A stretch of 64,000 nucleotides of DNA from an uncultured Anaerolineaceae bacterium (GCA_937897615.1 CALCNO010000032.1:62001-126000), one strand, 5' to 3'; numbered from the stretch's first letter, positions 8,320-18,300 are shown. A program made the numbers and translations. The notes: a model not told the origin generated them from the sequence alone.

Positions 8320-9126
8320 ATGCCACTACAGAAGGTCAATGACATCCAGATCTATTACGAGCTTCACGGCCCGGAAGGCGCGGATGTTGTCGTCCTATCC
8401 AATGGCATCTTCATGTCCACGGCCTCCTGGGGTTACCAGGTGGCGGAACTAAAGAAGCACTTCCGCGTACTGGTCTACGATTGCCGCGGCATGTGGCAGT
8501 CTGACCATCCGCAGGGACCTTATTCGATGGAACAGCATGCCGACGATCTCGCCGAACTGCTGACCGCACTGGGGATTGAAAAAGCCCACATCGGTGGCAT
8601 CTCCTATGGCGGCGAGATCAGCATGTTGTTTGCGCTCAAGTACCCGCAGCGTACGCGCAGCCTGATCATTTCCTCGGCGGTCAGCCAGATCGACCCAATG
8701 CTGCAGGTGATGGGCGCCTCGTGGCTGAGCGCGCTGCACAACAACGACGCCGATACCCTTTTTGAGGTAACGCTGCCGGCCAACTTCTCTGAGCCGTGGC
8801 TTGCTGCCAACCAGAATATGCTGGAACCCTCGCGGCGCAAGTATCACCAGATGGACCTCAAGGCGGCCGAGCAGTTGATGCTGGCGTTTGCCAAGATCGA
8901 CTTCACGCCGGAATTGAAAAAGATCACCGCCCCCACGCTGGTGCTGGTAGGCGAACTGGATATTCTCAAAAGTCGCAAATATGCTGAGATCATTGCCAGT
9001 GAGATCCCTGGTGCAGAACTGCTGATCATCCCGCACGCGGGGCACGCAGTGTGCCTGGAAAAACCGGCGGCATTTAACAGCGCCGTGATGGGATTTGTGC
9101 TCAAACATTGCGAGGTTGTTGCATGA
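8320..9126 (+). CDS. Alpha/beta-fold hydrolase
   Basis: This 268-residue hydrolase has the nucleophile elbow GISYGG (Ser), an acid in LVGELDIL and the catalytic His in PHAGHAVCLEKP. The oxyanion region SNGIFMSTASW precedes them, so the full triad is present. Members include esterases, lactonases, thioesterases and C-C bond hydrolases. In this operon it could hydrolyse an acyl-CoA, a lactone or a 3-oxo product. It overlaps the next gene by four bases (ATGA), which points to translational coupling with the MaoC-like hydratase. Confidence 0.85.
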   Translation: MPLQKVNDIQIYYELHGPEGADVVVLSNGIFMSTASWGYQVAELKKHFRVLVYDCRGMWQSDHPQGPYSMEQHADDLAELLTALGIEKAHIGGISYGGEISMLFALKYPQRTRSLIISSAVSQIDPMLQVMGASWLSALHNNDADTLFEVTLPANFSEPWLAANQNMLEPSRRKYHQMDLKAAEQLMLAFAKIDFTPELKKITAPTLVLVGELDILKSRKYAEIIASEIPGAELLIIPHAGHAVCLEKPAAFNSAVMGFVLKHCEVVA

Positions 9127-9551
9127 GCATCAATGTAATACCAGAACTTTACCCGGGGCTGCAGGAGACCTTCACCAAGGTCATCACTGAAGGGGAGACT
9201 GCCCTGTATGCTGGTCTGGTGGGCGATAACCGCCCGCAAACTCACAGTGCTGCCAGCGCGGGAGAACCTGCTACACCGCGCCTGGCGGTACATCCGTTAT
9301 TTTTGGTGGGAATCATCGGGGGCTTGCTGAACACGCGCGTCCCCGGTGAAGGTTCACAATGTATCACCATGCAGTATGAATTTCTTGCGCCGGTTTATTG
9401 CGGCGACCGCGTCGAAACGGTGATCGAGCTGATCTCTGTCGATTCGGCCAAACACCTGGCTACCTTTCGCACCAACTGTTACAACCAGGAAAAAGCCCAG
9501 GTCATTGCCGGGCAGGCAGTTATGCTTGTGCCGGACCAGTCTCTGCGCTAA
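9123..9551 (+). CDS. MaoC-like (R)-specific enoyl-CoA hydratase
   Basis: This 142-residue hot-dog-fold protein begins at the ATG at 9123, which overlaps the hydrolase stop. The hydratase motif is present as GLVGDNRPQTHSAAS, with Asp35 and His41 as the likely catalytic pair. LAVHPLFLVGIIGGLL and YEFLAPVYCGDRVET follow in the expected order. The likely reaction is reversible hydration of a 2-enoyl-CoA to a 3-hydroxyacyl-CoA, which would feed or use the SDR at the start of the operon. It is the last enzyme gene before the transporter genes. Confidence 0.83.
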   Translation: MSINVIPELYPGLQETFTKVITEGETALYAGLVGDNRPQTHSAASAGEPATPRLAVHPLFLVGIIGGLLNTRVPGEGSQCITMQYEFLAPVYCGDRVETVIELISVDSAKHLATFRTNCYNQEKAQVIAGQAVMLVPDQSLR

Positions 9552-9653
9552 CTTCAGAGCCAGAACAGGAGGAGGTGAAAATTCGACAAAATAGGCGATA
9601 ATTAAAGAACTACCATCCAATTTTGAACAAAAATTATATGGAGGAGATTTGAA

Positions 9654-11018
9654 ATGAAAAAGTTGTTGACTCTTGTAAGTGTGATCGTCGTGCTTGCCAT
9701 GCTCCTTGCAGCATGCGCCAAACCGACCGCGGCACCCGCAACCGAGGTTCCCACCGAAGTTGCAACCGAAGCCCCCACTGCGGAACCGACCCCCGCCGGC
9801 CTGACCTGCGCTGAACCCGTCAAAGTTGGTTTGATCACCGACTTGACCGGCGCCCTGGCCATCTACGGCGTGATGATGCCCCGCTCCTTTATGCTGGGCA
9901 TGGAATTCGCTACCGGTGCAGCCGGCTCTGCCGGTGAGAAGTTCGACGTCACCGTAACACAGGAGAACACCTTCAAGCTGGATAACTGCGAGATCACCGT
10001 GTACGTGCGCGATGACGGTGGCAAGCCTGAGAACACCACCACCATCGCCAACGAACTCATCGAAGTCCAGAAAGTGAACTTCCTGGTTGGCACCGCTTCT
10101 TCCGCCAACACCACCGTGCTCCAGGGTATTGCCGCACAGAGCAAGATCCCCCTGATCGTGGCCCCCGCTGCTGCCAATGACATCACCGGCAAGGACTTCA
10201 ACGAATACACCTTCCGCACCAGCCGCAATAACTACCAGGACGCCATGAACGAGTGCGCTTATCTGACCAAGACCTACAAGAACCTGGTTCAGATCGCCCC
10301 GGATTATGCGTTTGGTCACGGCTCCGCCGAAGCCTTCCGCGATGCCTGCACCCTCGATGGCGGCACCTTTGTGGCCGATGATGTGTTTGCTCCTGCCACC
10401 ACCACCGATTTCACCCCGTATGTGGACACCCTGCTGCAATCCAACGCCGAAGCCTACATTGTCACCTGGGCTGGTTCCGGGTTCCCCGCGCTGGCCAAGG
10501 CTGCTACTGATGCCGGCCTGAACGACAAGATGGCCCTTGCTGCCACCTTCATCGACAATGTGTTGATGCCCCTGTGGTACCAGGATGCAATCGGCACCAC
10601 CAATGGTATCCTCTATCACTGGTCTGCCCCCAAGAACGCTGCCAATGACTTCCTTGTGGCTCAGGAAGTTGCCCGCTACGGCGTGCATCCTGACCTCTTC
10701 GATGCTGACGGCATGAACGCCGCCATCATGGTCGTGGAGACCCTCAAGAAGACCAACGGCGATGTGAGCAGCGATGCACTCGTGGCCGCAATGGAAGGCC
10801 TGTCCTTCGAAGGCCCCAAGGGCACCATCTTCATCCGCCCTGAGGATCACGTAGCCATCCAGGATATGTACATCCTCAAGCTCGAGAACCTCACCGATAC
10901 CACCCAGGCCTACTACTCTTATGTAGAGACCACCCGCCCCGAACCCCCGTGCTTGCTCCCCGAGACACTCAAGGATCGCTGCGGCAGCCTGCCCTATGGC
11001 ACGCTCAGTGGCAAGTAA
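9654..11018 (+). CDS. ABC transporter substrate-binding lipoprotein, LivK/amide-urea type
   Basis: This 454-residue protein has a lipoprotein signal ending in the lipobox LLAAC, with the modified Cys at residue 21. A flexible linker rich in Thr, Pro and Glu follows (TEVPTEVATEAPTAEPTP), then a periplasmic-binding fold of the Leu/Ile/Val receptor type: VKVGLITDLTGALAIYG, LIEVQKVNFLVGTASSANT and YAFGHGSAEAFRDA. It would be anchored outside the membrane and deliver ligand to LivHM. The enzymes upstream suggest a carboxylic or branched acid rather than a standard amino acid, but this is inference. GGAGGAG precedes the start. A strong hairpin separates it from the ATPase gene. Confidence 0.9.
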   Translation: MKKLLTLVSVIVVLAMLLAACAKPTAAPATEVPTEVATEAPTAEPTPAGLTCAEPVKVGLITDLTGALAIYGVMMPRSFMLGMEFATGAAGSAGEKFDVTVTQENTFKLDNCEITVYVRDDGGKPENTTTIANELIEVQKVNFLVGTASSANTTVLQGIAAQSKIPLIVAPAAANDITGKDFNEYTFRTSRNNYQDAMNECAYLTKTYKNLVQIAPDYAFGHGSAEAFRDACTLDGGTFVADDVFAPATTTDFTPYVDTLLQSNAEAYIVTWAGSGFPALAKAATDAGLNDKMALAATFIDNVLMPLWYQDAIGTTNGILYHWSAPKNAANDFLVAQEVARYGVHPDLFDADGMNAAIMVVETLKKTNGDVSSDALVAAMEGLSFEGPKGTIFIRPEDHVAIQDMYILKLENLTDTTQAYYSYVETTRPEPPCLLPETLKDRCGSLPYGTLSGK

Positions 11019-11034
11019 GTTTTAAGCACTCCCG

Positions 11035-11074
11035 TTCCCTAAAGGCCGAAAGGCCTTTAGGGAATCTTGTTTAT
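11035..11074 (+). terminator. Perfect 13-bp hairpin between receptor and ATPase genes
   Basis: Arms 11035-11047 and 11052-11064 are perfectly complementary (TTCCCTAAAGGCC) around a GAAA tetraloop. A T-rich but interrupted tract follows (TCTTGTTTATTTTATTTG). Inside an operon this is best read as a partial terminator or 3' stabiliser that keeps receptor mRNA above transporter mRNA. Confidence 0.7.
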
Positions 11075-11117
11075 TTTATTTGACGCAATTTCTATTTACG
11101 CGAGGCTGGAACGAACG

Positions 11118-11882
11118 ATGGCTAACGAAATCCTTTTCGAAACGGTACACCTGATAAAGCATTTTGGCGCCCTGGCGGCAGTGGATGATGTGAGCCTGCA
11201 GGTGCGCGCCAATACCCTGCACGCGATCATTGGGCCCAATGGGGCAGGGAAGACCACTTTGTTCAACCTCCTGAGCGGTAACCTGAAACCAACCAGCGGT
11301 AAAGTTTTCTTTAAAGGGAAAGATATTACCGGCAAGCCCGCCCACCTTTTCATCCACCACGGCATTGGGCGCTCTTACCAGATCACCAATATCTTTCCGA
11401 ACCTGACTGTCTTTGAAAATATCCGCCTTGCTTCCCAGGCGATGGAAAAAGGGAACTTTAAATTGTTTATGGATGCGGCGCGCCTCACGCGCTGCGAAGC
11501 ACGTACGTGGGAGGTAATGGAAAAAGTGGGGCTGAAGGAAAAAGCCCTGACCCAGGCACGCACCCTCCCGCACGGCGACCAGCGCAAACTTGAGCTTGGC
11601 ATGATCCTGGCGCCGGACCCCGATGTGCTGCTGCTGGACGAACCCACCGCAGGCATGGCCGCCGAGCAGGTGCCCGACCTGATCAAGCTGATCAAGGAAA
11701 TCCAGAAGGACGGCACTAAAACGGTCATTCTGGTGGAACACAACATGAACGTGGTGATGAGCATTTCAGATACGATCACGGTGATGAACCTGGGCAAAAA
11801 GTTAGCCGAGGGCACGCCGGCGGAGATCACCAAGAATAAAGAAGTGCAGACTGCATATCTTGGCGGGCTCTATGAATTGTAG
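11118..11882 (+). CDS. livG: ABC transporter ATP-binding protein, LivG type
   Basis: Starting at the ATG at 11118 gives 254 residues (MANEILFETVHL), the usual LivG length. An in-frame start 17 codons earlier lies close to the hairpin and T-tract. Walker A is GPNGAGKTT. The long LivG insert KDITGKPAHLFIHHGIGRSY and Q-loop region are present. The signature is LPHGDQRKLE instead of LSxGQ. Walker B is VLLLDEPTAGM and the H-loop is LVEHNM. It should energise import together with LivF. Confidence 0.9.
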   Translation: MANEILFETVHLIKHFGALAAVDDVSLQVRANTLHAIIGPNGAGKTTLFNLLSGNLKPTSGKVFFKGKDITGKPAHLFIHHGIGRSYQITNIFPNLTVFENIRLASQAMEKGNFKLFMDAARLTRCEARTWEVMEKVGLKEKALTQARTLPHGDQRKLELGMILAPDPDVLLLDEPTAGMAAEQVPDLIKLIKEIQKDGTKTVILVEHNMNVVMSISDTITVMNLGKKLAEGTPAEITKNKEVQTAYLGGLYEL

Positions 11883-11924
11883 GCTTGCCGGCAAGGCCAC
11901 ATTTGATCACGGTAAGAGGTCTCG

Positions 11925-12629
11925 ATGAGCAATATTCTCGAAGTGCAAGGAATTCATACCTTTATCAGCCAGTACCACATTTTGCAGGGGGTGGATGTGA
12001 CTGTGCCGCAGGGCTCGATCACGGCGCTGCTGGGGCGCAATGGCGCCGGCAAAACCACCACGCTGAAATCCATTCTGGGGCTGGCCTCTGTGCGCCAGGG
12101 GAAGGTGATCTTTAAAGGCCAGGAAGTGCAGGGGATGCCCCCTTACGACATTGCTGCCCTGGGGATTGGTTTTGTGCCGGAGCATCGCGCCATTTTCCGC
12201 GACCTTTCGGTGGAAGAGAACCTCAAGATTGCCGAACGCCAAAAAGGCGATTACCTGCGCAAGCGCGACTTCATCTTTGACCTGTTTCCCGATCTCAAGA
12301 GATTCATTGCCATTCCGGGTACGCGCCTTTCAGGCGGGCAGCAGCAGATGCTGGCCATTGCCCGCGCCCTGGTGGCGGAAAATCAACTGCTGCTGATCGA
12401 TGAGCCAAGCGAAGGCCTGGCGCCGGTGATCATTGAGCACATGATTGATGTCATCCGCCAACTGGCGCAGGAATCCACCGTGGTGCTGGTGGAGCAGAAC
12501 TTCCTGGTGGCCAGCAAACTGGCGGAGTATTACGTCATTATTGAGGAGGGGCGCTCGGTGAAGGCGGGAACGATGAAAGACTTGATCGCAGACAAAGCCA
12601 CCATTCACAAGTACTTGGGCGCCGCCTAG
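11925..12629 (+). CDS. livF: ABC transporter ATP-binding protein, LivF type
   Basis: This 234-residue ATPase has Walker A GRNGAGKTT, the LivF hallmark FVPEHRAIFRDLSVEENL, a standard signature LSGGQQQMLAIARAL, Walker B LLLIDEPSEGLAP and the switch His in LVEQNF, where Gln replaces the usual His. It is 42 bases downstream of LivG and 9 bases upstream of the LivH gene. It pairs with LivG in the cytoplasm to drive LivHM. Confidence 0.9.
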   Translation: MSNILEVQGIHTFISQYHILQGVDVTVPQGSITALLGRNGAGKTTTLKSILGLASVRQGKVIFKGQEVQGMPPYDIAALGIGFVPEHRAIFRDLSVEENLKIAERQKGDYLRKRDFIFDLFPDLKRFIAIPGTRLSGGQQQMLAIARALVAENQLLLIDEPSEGLAPVIIEHMIDVIRQLAQESTVVLVEQNFLVASKLAEYYVIIEEGRSVKAGTMKDLIADKATIHKYLGAA

Positions 12630-12638
12630 GGATATGCC

Positions 12639-14186
12639 ATGAAAACCTTTACGCGAAAGAACTCAACCTTACTGGTCACCCTGCTGATTATGGTGGTATT
12701 CTTTGCCCTTTCCGCCAGCCAGATGGGTGCACAGGATTTCTACACCACGCTGCTGCGCGGCCTCTCGGCCGGCTCGGTAGTGTTCATGGTAGCCTCCGGT
12801 TTCTCACTCATCTTTGGCCTGCTGGATGTGCTCAACCTGGCACATGGAACCCTCTACATGATCGGCGCGTACATTGGCTGGACGGTGTTTGTGCGCCCCG
12901 ATACGTTCGTGGACTTGCTCTCGCCAATCGCGTTACTGCTGACGGCGCTGGTGATCAAGAATTTCTTTAATCCGCTTTCCCGCAGCATCAAAGTTACGCC
13001 GATTGTGCGCAAGGTGATTGCCTGGAGCGCCATTGTTGTGGCAGTGGTGGTAGCGGTGATTATCCTCAAGCGTTATCCCATCGCTATGTGGGACTTGAAC
13101 AATTACACCAAAAGCCCGGTGACATATTCGTTCTTTGCCGATCAAGGCATGCGCCTGCCAGTGGATAATTTGGCATTTGCCAAGATTTCTCCCATTCTGG
13201 CTTTTGCCGGCCTGCTGCTGGCAAGCGTGGTGGCCGCTTTTGGCTTGCAGCTCCTCGGCGGGGAATTGCAATCCGCCGCCAAGAAACCCTGGCGTGGTTA
13301 CGTGGTGCTGGCACTTTTGCTGGCCGTAGCGGTGCTGGGGATCGTTTTCAATACCCCGTTGACCGATTGGCTGGTGAAGATTGATACCTCCTGGCTCTTC
13401 CTGATCGCCGTCATTGCCGCCATCCTGAGTGGGGTGGGGCTGGGAGCGGCTATGGAAACCACGCTGATCCGCCCGCTTTACAGCCGCCCGATCTATCAAC
13501 TGATGCTGACCATCGGCCTCAGCACAATCGGTGTGCAGATGGTGCAGGCCATCTGGGGCAGGCCGGGATTCATCATGCCGCGGCCATCCATTGTGGAAGG
13601 TTCCGGCGAGGGCTGCCCGGCAACCAGCCTGGCGGCGTGGCTGCAAAACAAGTGTGCCACTGTGCAGTTCTTTAGCGGCCGTATTCGCGTCTATGACGAA
13701 ATTATGATCCCCATCATCGGCATCCTTGTCCTGATTGGGGTATGGCTGCTGCTCAAGCGCACGCGCATCGGCATGGTCATCCGCGCCGGCGTACAGGACC
13801 GCCAGATGGTAGAGGCCCTGGGAATCAATGTGCGCCAGATCTTTACCTTTGTGTTTGCCCTGGGTGTGGGGTTGGCAGCCTTTGGCGGCATTTTGGCTGC
13901 GCCGTCCAACGGCCTGAGCACCGGCATGGGTGAAACCCTGCTCACCTCGGCGCTGATCGCGCTGGCCATCGGCGGGCTTACCAGCTTCCCGGGGGCGGCG
14001 CTTGGCTCGCTGATCGTGGGCATGGTGCAGCAATTCATCATCAAATACGGGCAGATCGGTATTCCGATCCCCTTTACCGATATTGTTTTCAAACCCTCGC
14101 CGCCGCTGGTGCCGGCTTCCACCGTGCTCCTGATGGTGATCGTGCTTCTCTTCCTGCCGGGTGGCATTATGGGTAAAAAGGATTAA
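12639..14186 (+). CDS. livH: ABC transporter permease, LivH type, with long internal insertion
   Basis: This permease has 515 residues; LivH proteins are usually about 290-310. The LivH core is recognisable at the start (SAGSVVFMVASGFSLIFGLL, LNLAHGTLYMIGAYIGW) and in the second half (ETTLIRPLYSRPIYQLMLT, GIGMVIRAGVQDRQMVEALG, GLAAFGGILAAP). Between them, at about residues 90-260, lie roughly 170 extra residues with several additional hydrophobic segments. A second, shorter insert (GSGEGCPATSLAAWLQNKC) carries two Cys and probably faces outside. It forms the membrane channel with LivM, whose ATG follows within two bases. Confidence 0.87.
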   Translation: MKTFTRKNSTLLVTLLIMVVFFALSASQMGAQDFYTTLLRGLSAGSVVFMVASGFSLIFGLLDVLNLAHGTLYMIGAYIGWTVFVRPDTFVDLLSPIALLLTALVIKNFFNPLSRSIKVTPIVRKVIAWSAIVVAVVVAVIILKRYPIAMWDLNNYTKSPVTYSFFADQGMRLPVDNLAFAKISPILAFAGLLLASVVAAFGLQLLGGELQSAAKKPWRGYVVLALLLAVAVLGIVFNTPLTDWLVKIDTSWLFLIAVIAAILSGVGLGAAMETTLIRPLYSRPIYQLMLTIGLSTIGVQMVQAIWGRPGFIMPRPSIVEGSGEGCPATSLAAWLQNKCATVQFFSGRIRVYDEIMIPIIGILVLIGVWLLLKRTRIGMVIRAGVQDRQMVEALGINVRQIFTFVFALGVGLAAFGGILAAPSNGLSTGMGETLLTSALIALAIGGLTSFPGAALGSLIVGMVQQFIIKYGQIGIPIPFTDIVFKPSPPLVPASTVLLMVIVLLFLPGGIMGKKD

Positions 14187-14188
14187 CG

Positions 14189-15259
14189 ATGAACAAGCCA
14201 AAGCTCTCCATTTTCCGCGAATATCGTTCGATCTGGATCTTTTTACTGGCCATGCTGGTGTTGCCGTTTGTGGTGGGGCTGTTTGAAGGCTCTTCGCCGC
14301 TGATGGTGTGGAACAATACCGGTACTTATTCCAAGTTCATCCAGGGGGTCGGCATCGAGATCTGCATTCTGGCGCTGTTTGCCCTCAGTTACGACTTGTT
14401 GTTTGGCATTACCGGCCTGCTTTCCTTTGGCCACGCCATGTTCTTTGCCGTAGCCGCTTACATGACCGGAATGCTGCTCAAGTTCACCCATTTGCCGTTC
14501 TGGGCAATTGTAGGATTGATCTTTGTGGCTTCCATTGTGCAGGCGCTGCTGTTCAGCCTGGTGCTGCCGCGCGTGAAAGGCATCACCTTTGCGCTTGTCA
14601 CGCTGGGGCTGGCAACGGTGTTCCACATCATCATCAACTCCACCGATCTCTCCAAGTGGACGGGCTCGGATGTGGGGCTGCAGGGTTACGCCGTGCCGGA
14701 ATTCCTCAATCCTTCCATGGAGAAACTGCGCTTTTATTTCATCGCGCTGGTGATCCTGGTGGTCATGTACATCCTGTACAAGAGCTTTATCAAATCGCCA
14801 ACCGGCCGCGTGTGCATTGCCGTGCGCGAGAACGAAGACCGTGCCCGCATGCTGGGCTTCAACACGGCCAGTTTCAAGATCGTGGCAATGATGCTTTCTT
14901 CCTTTACCGCGGCGGTGGCAGGAACACTGCATGCCCTCTACCAACCGGCCATCATCCCCAGCATTGCCGACCTGGGCTTCACCGTCACCGGTTTGTTGAT
15001 CGTGCTGATCGGCGGCGTGGGCACCATGAGCGGCGCCATCATCGGGGCGTTTGTGTACAAGCTGCTGGACTTTGGCCTGACGCGCTTCATCGGCCAATCG
15101 GCGTATTTTGTGCTGGGCGCCATATATGTGATCTTTGTGCTGTTCATCCCTTATGGGATTGTGGGCACCTGGAACCTGCGCAGACAAGGCTGGAAGCAAG
15201 CCTGGAAACAGGGCTGGAACGTAATCAGCAGCGCGGTAAAGGGTAAAGCAGCTAAATAA
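14189..15259 (+). CDS. livM: ABC transporter permease, LivM type
   Basis: This 356-residue polytopic protein carries LivM landmarks: ALSYDLLFGITGLLSFGHAMFF, RGKG-like KGITFALVTLGLA, SPTGRVCIAVRENEDRARMLG (the EAA-like ATPase contact loop) and LIVLIGGVGTMSGAIIGA. It is the last gene of the run, beginning two bases after LivH and followed by a strong terminator. The C-terminal tail is basic (WKQAWKQGWN). Confidence 0.9.
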   Translation: MNKPKLSIFREYRSIWIFLLAMLVLPFVVGLFEGSSPLMVWNNTGTYSKFIQGVGIEICILALFALSYDLLFGITGLLSFGHAMFFAVAAYMTGMLLKFTHLPFWAIVGLIFVASIVQALLFSLVLPRVKGITFALVTLGLATVFHIIINSTDLSKWTGSDVGLQGYAVPEFLNPSMEKLRFYFIALVILVVMYILYKSFIKSPTGRVCIAVRENEDRARMLGFNTASFKIVAMMLSSFTAAVAGTLHALYQPAIIPSIADLGFTVTGLLIVLIGGVGTMSGAIIGAFVYKLLDFGLTRFIGQSAYFVLGAIYVIFVLFIPYGIVGTWNLRRQGWKQAWKQGWNVISSAVKGKAAK

Positions 15260-15282
15260 CCGTTTTGGGAAATGTCATCTAA

Positions 15283-15308
15283 AAGAGCGCCTTCCGGCGC
15301 TCTTTTTA
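15283..15308. terminator. Bidirectional terminator between livM and the regulator gene
   Basis: A nine-base-pair stem (AAGAGCGCC 15283-15291, GGCGCTCTT 15296-15304) closes on a TTCC loop with A-rich and T-rich flanks. It serves both livM and the convergent regulator gene, whose TAA codon at 15306-15308 lies in its 3' tail. Confidence 0.85.
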
Positions 15309-18300
15309 TTGGGTCAATTGCCTGTAAAGCGCAACAGTCTCGGCTGAAGGCTCTACATTTAAATCTTCTCGCAGGGCGGCAGTGCAGCGTTGGAATACGC
15401 TGTGCACCGCAGAACGATTACCGCGTTGCGCGTGGCAGCGCATCAGCATGCAGAAGGCCGCCTCGTTGCAAGGATCCACTGCCAGCAGGTCGTGGCAGAT
15501 GCGCATGGAGTCGTCCCACTTGCCGGCTTCAAAGAACAGGGTCGCCAGGCGCAGGCCGCTCTGCAGATAGGTGACGCGGAGTTCTTCCCGCGTGCCAGCC
15601 GACCAGGAGTCGGCGTAGCTTTCGCACAGGTAATCGCCCTGGTAAATGGTATGGGCTGCCTGCAGGTCATCGATGGAGTCTGAGGCGGCTAACCTGGCAA
15701 AGTCATCGGTATCGAGGGCGATACTGGCAGCGGGATTGATGCCATAAAGGGTGTCATGGCGGGTAATGAAGAAGGGCGCCTGGCCCGGCTCGCGCAGCGG
15801 TTCCAGCGCGCGGGTGAGGGCATTGTAGGCCACCTTTAGGTTTTGGGCGGCGGCGTCGGCATCCAAATCGGGCCACAGGCGGTCCGTCAGTTGTTCGCGA
15901 GAAGCCCACTTACCGTTGTTGATGATAAAGAATTGAAGAAGCTGGCGAGCCTTCTCGCGCTGCCAATCGCGCGGGAGGATGGGCGTTTTGCCGCGCCAGA
16001 CGTCAAACTTCCCTAATGTGCGTATAGCCAATTCGTAACCAGGGTGATAATCCAAAACAGCCAAATCAACCACACCAAACAACCCAGCCAGCCATTCCTT
16101 TTCAATTCCTTTACGGTAGGCCTCCAACACCAGCGGAAGCAAGGGCTGCGTATCCTGCAGCCCCAGATGGCTGGGGCGGGTGAGCAGAAGGCCAAAATTC
16201 AGTTGTTTGAGCAGGGGAGCTACCCGGGCAAATTCCTCCAGCGCTTCCACCTGGCTGGCATTTTGCCACAGGTTGAACACCCGCGCCACCCTGGCGGCAA
16301 GGTTGCCAAACTGGTCGCCCACATCGGTAAAACGGGCTATGCCTTTCTGCAGCCATTCTTCCGCCTGGCTGAATTCGCCGGCCAGCGCATAGGATGTTCC
16401 CATTGTCGTGAGCAGCAGCGCCACGAACCAGTAATCCCCGGAGGAATCAGCCACATCAACAGCCTGGTCTGCCAAACGGCGCGCCTCAGAGAGGTTCCCC
16501 TGGTAACCATAAAAGCGGCATAAACCCCACAAAGGCTCCACCTGCACGCGCACCACATTGAACGGTTTGATGCGCTCAATGGCTTGCAGGTAATAGTCGC
16601 GCGCAGCTTCCATGCGCTGTGCCTGCCAGGGGCGAAAAGGCTTGAGCTGGGCCGCATGCCCCAGGCGCATCAAGCCGACCGCCTCTACAAAAGGCGAGTC
16701 CAGTTTACGCCCAACCTCCATACCCTGGCGGGCAAAATACTCGCCTTGTTCGATGTTGCCGAGCATCAGGTGGATGAGGGAAAGCAGGAGGGGCACCTCG
16801 CGGTGGAAACGCTGCGGGCGCAGCCGCCCTTGCAGATCGGGTTCCTCAAGGTAATAAGCCTCGAGCTGATTGATCCCCTCAAACAGCCTGCCGGTACGCA
16901 GCATGGCGCGGGCTTCCAGGTAGATGTCATCCGGGTCAGATTCAGAGCGCAACATGCTGGCCTCTTTGTGCATGGCACGCGCCTCTTCCGGTTTCCCCAT
17001 ATTAAGCTTATTTTCGGCCAACTGATCCATCAGGTCAGCCACCTCGGCCGGGTGCTCCTGGGGTTCCAGCAGCGCCAGGGCCTCTTCCAGCAGGCTGGAA
17101 GCCTTGAGAGGGCGGATGGTATCCAGATAAACCTGGGCCATGCTGCGCAACGCCTGGCTGCGCCCGTGCAGGTCCTTCTGGCGCGAAAAGATCTTCTCAG
17201 CGCGCGCATAAGAGTTGATGGCGTCCTCAAATTGCGAGCGGAAGCGCTGCACATCCCCCTGCAGGATGCGGATGCGCGGGTGCTGATCCAAAAGCCCGTC
17301 TTCCAGTCTCTCGATCCATTTGGAAATGGTGCGCAGGCGGCCGATCTGCAGCAAATGCAAGCCAGTCGTTTCAATGAGATCAGCCGCCCGGGCATTTTCG
17401 TCGCAGGAGAACAGGTGATAGATGGCTTCTTCGGGGTCGCTGATGCTGATAAAGAACTCCGCCGCCTTTTTGTGCAGATCGTGCATCCTCTGCGGGTCAT
17501 TTTTGCCCTGATCGAGCAAAAAATCCTGGAAAAGGCGCTGGTAGCGGTAAGTCACCTCATCCACCGAGAAGGTGAACAACCCTTTTTCCACCAGTGAATG
17601 CAGCAATTCGGTGCTGTTGCTTATGCCCAGCAGGGCATTGCAGGCATTGGCGTCCAGCTGGCGCAGCACTGCACTGGAGAGGAGAAACTCCTGCACTTCC
17701 GCTGCCTGGCGGTGCAAAACCTCCTGCGCCAGAAAGTTGAACAAATTGGAAAGCTGCGTAGGCAGCTCTGCCAGGATGCTGTCCAGTTGCCTGGTATGGC
17801 TGGCCTGCAGGCGCTGCCAGATCATTTGCAGCGCAATGATCCAGCCATCGGTGTAAGAATAAATATTCTGTGCCTGCGCCGGGGTGATGGGAAAACCATA
17901 CAGTCCGGAGAACAGATCGCTAATCTCCTCAACGGTGAATGACAAATCCCCCTGGTCAATGATCAGCAGGGTAGCTTTTACGCGCCAGCGGATGAACGCC
18001 GGCGTTTCGGGTATCTTGCGGCAGGCAATGGCAATGTGCAGGCGGGGAGGGCGGTTTTCCACCAGTTGCTCGAACCAGTGGTTGATATCGGTTACGTCGC
18101 TCACCAGGTGATAATCATCCAGGATAAGGACGGCATCTTCTTCCAGGTCAAGGGTGAGTTGGTTGAGCAGCGCAGTGACCACAGCCGGGGCAGCCGCATG
18201 GCCGCTTTTTTCCAGCCTTTCCAGCAAATCGTGAGAACCCGGCGCACAGGCCACCAGAAGGTGTGCCAGAAAGAGCATCGGGTCGCGGTCAGGCTCGGTG

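Noticed and set aside
9567..9602. AGGAGGAGGTG followed by a possible eight-codon frame before the receptor gene
   Set aside because: The purine-rich stretch is too close to the GTG to act as its ribosome binding site; most likely coincidence.
9354..10850. A 498-residue minus-strand frame over the receptor gene
   Set aside because: The plus-strand receptor has a lipobox and full domain; the antisense product is Gly/His-rich with no motif.
12933..14201. A 422-residue minus-strand frame rich in His, Gln and Asp over livH
   Set aside because: It is the typical antisense reading of membrane-protein codons; livH is well supported.
3216..15259. The thiolase/KAS III/DUF35 set as a mevalonate or polyhydroxyalkanoate operon
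   Set aside because: No HMG-CoA reductase, mevalonate kinase, PHA synthase or phasin is present, and the KAS III-like protein lacks HMG-CoA synthase hallmarks.
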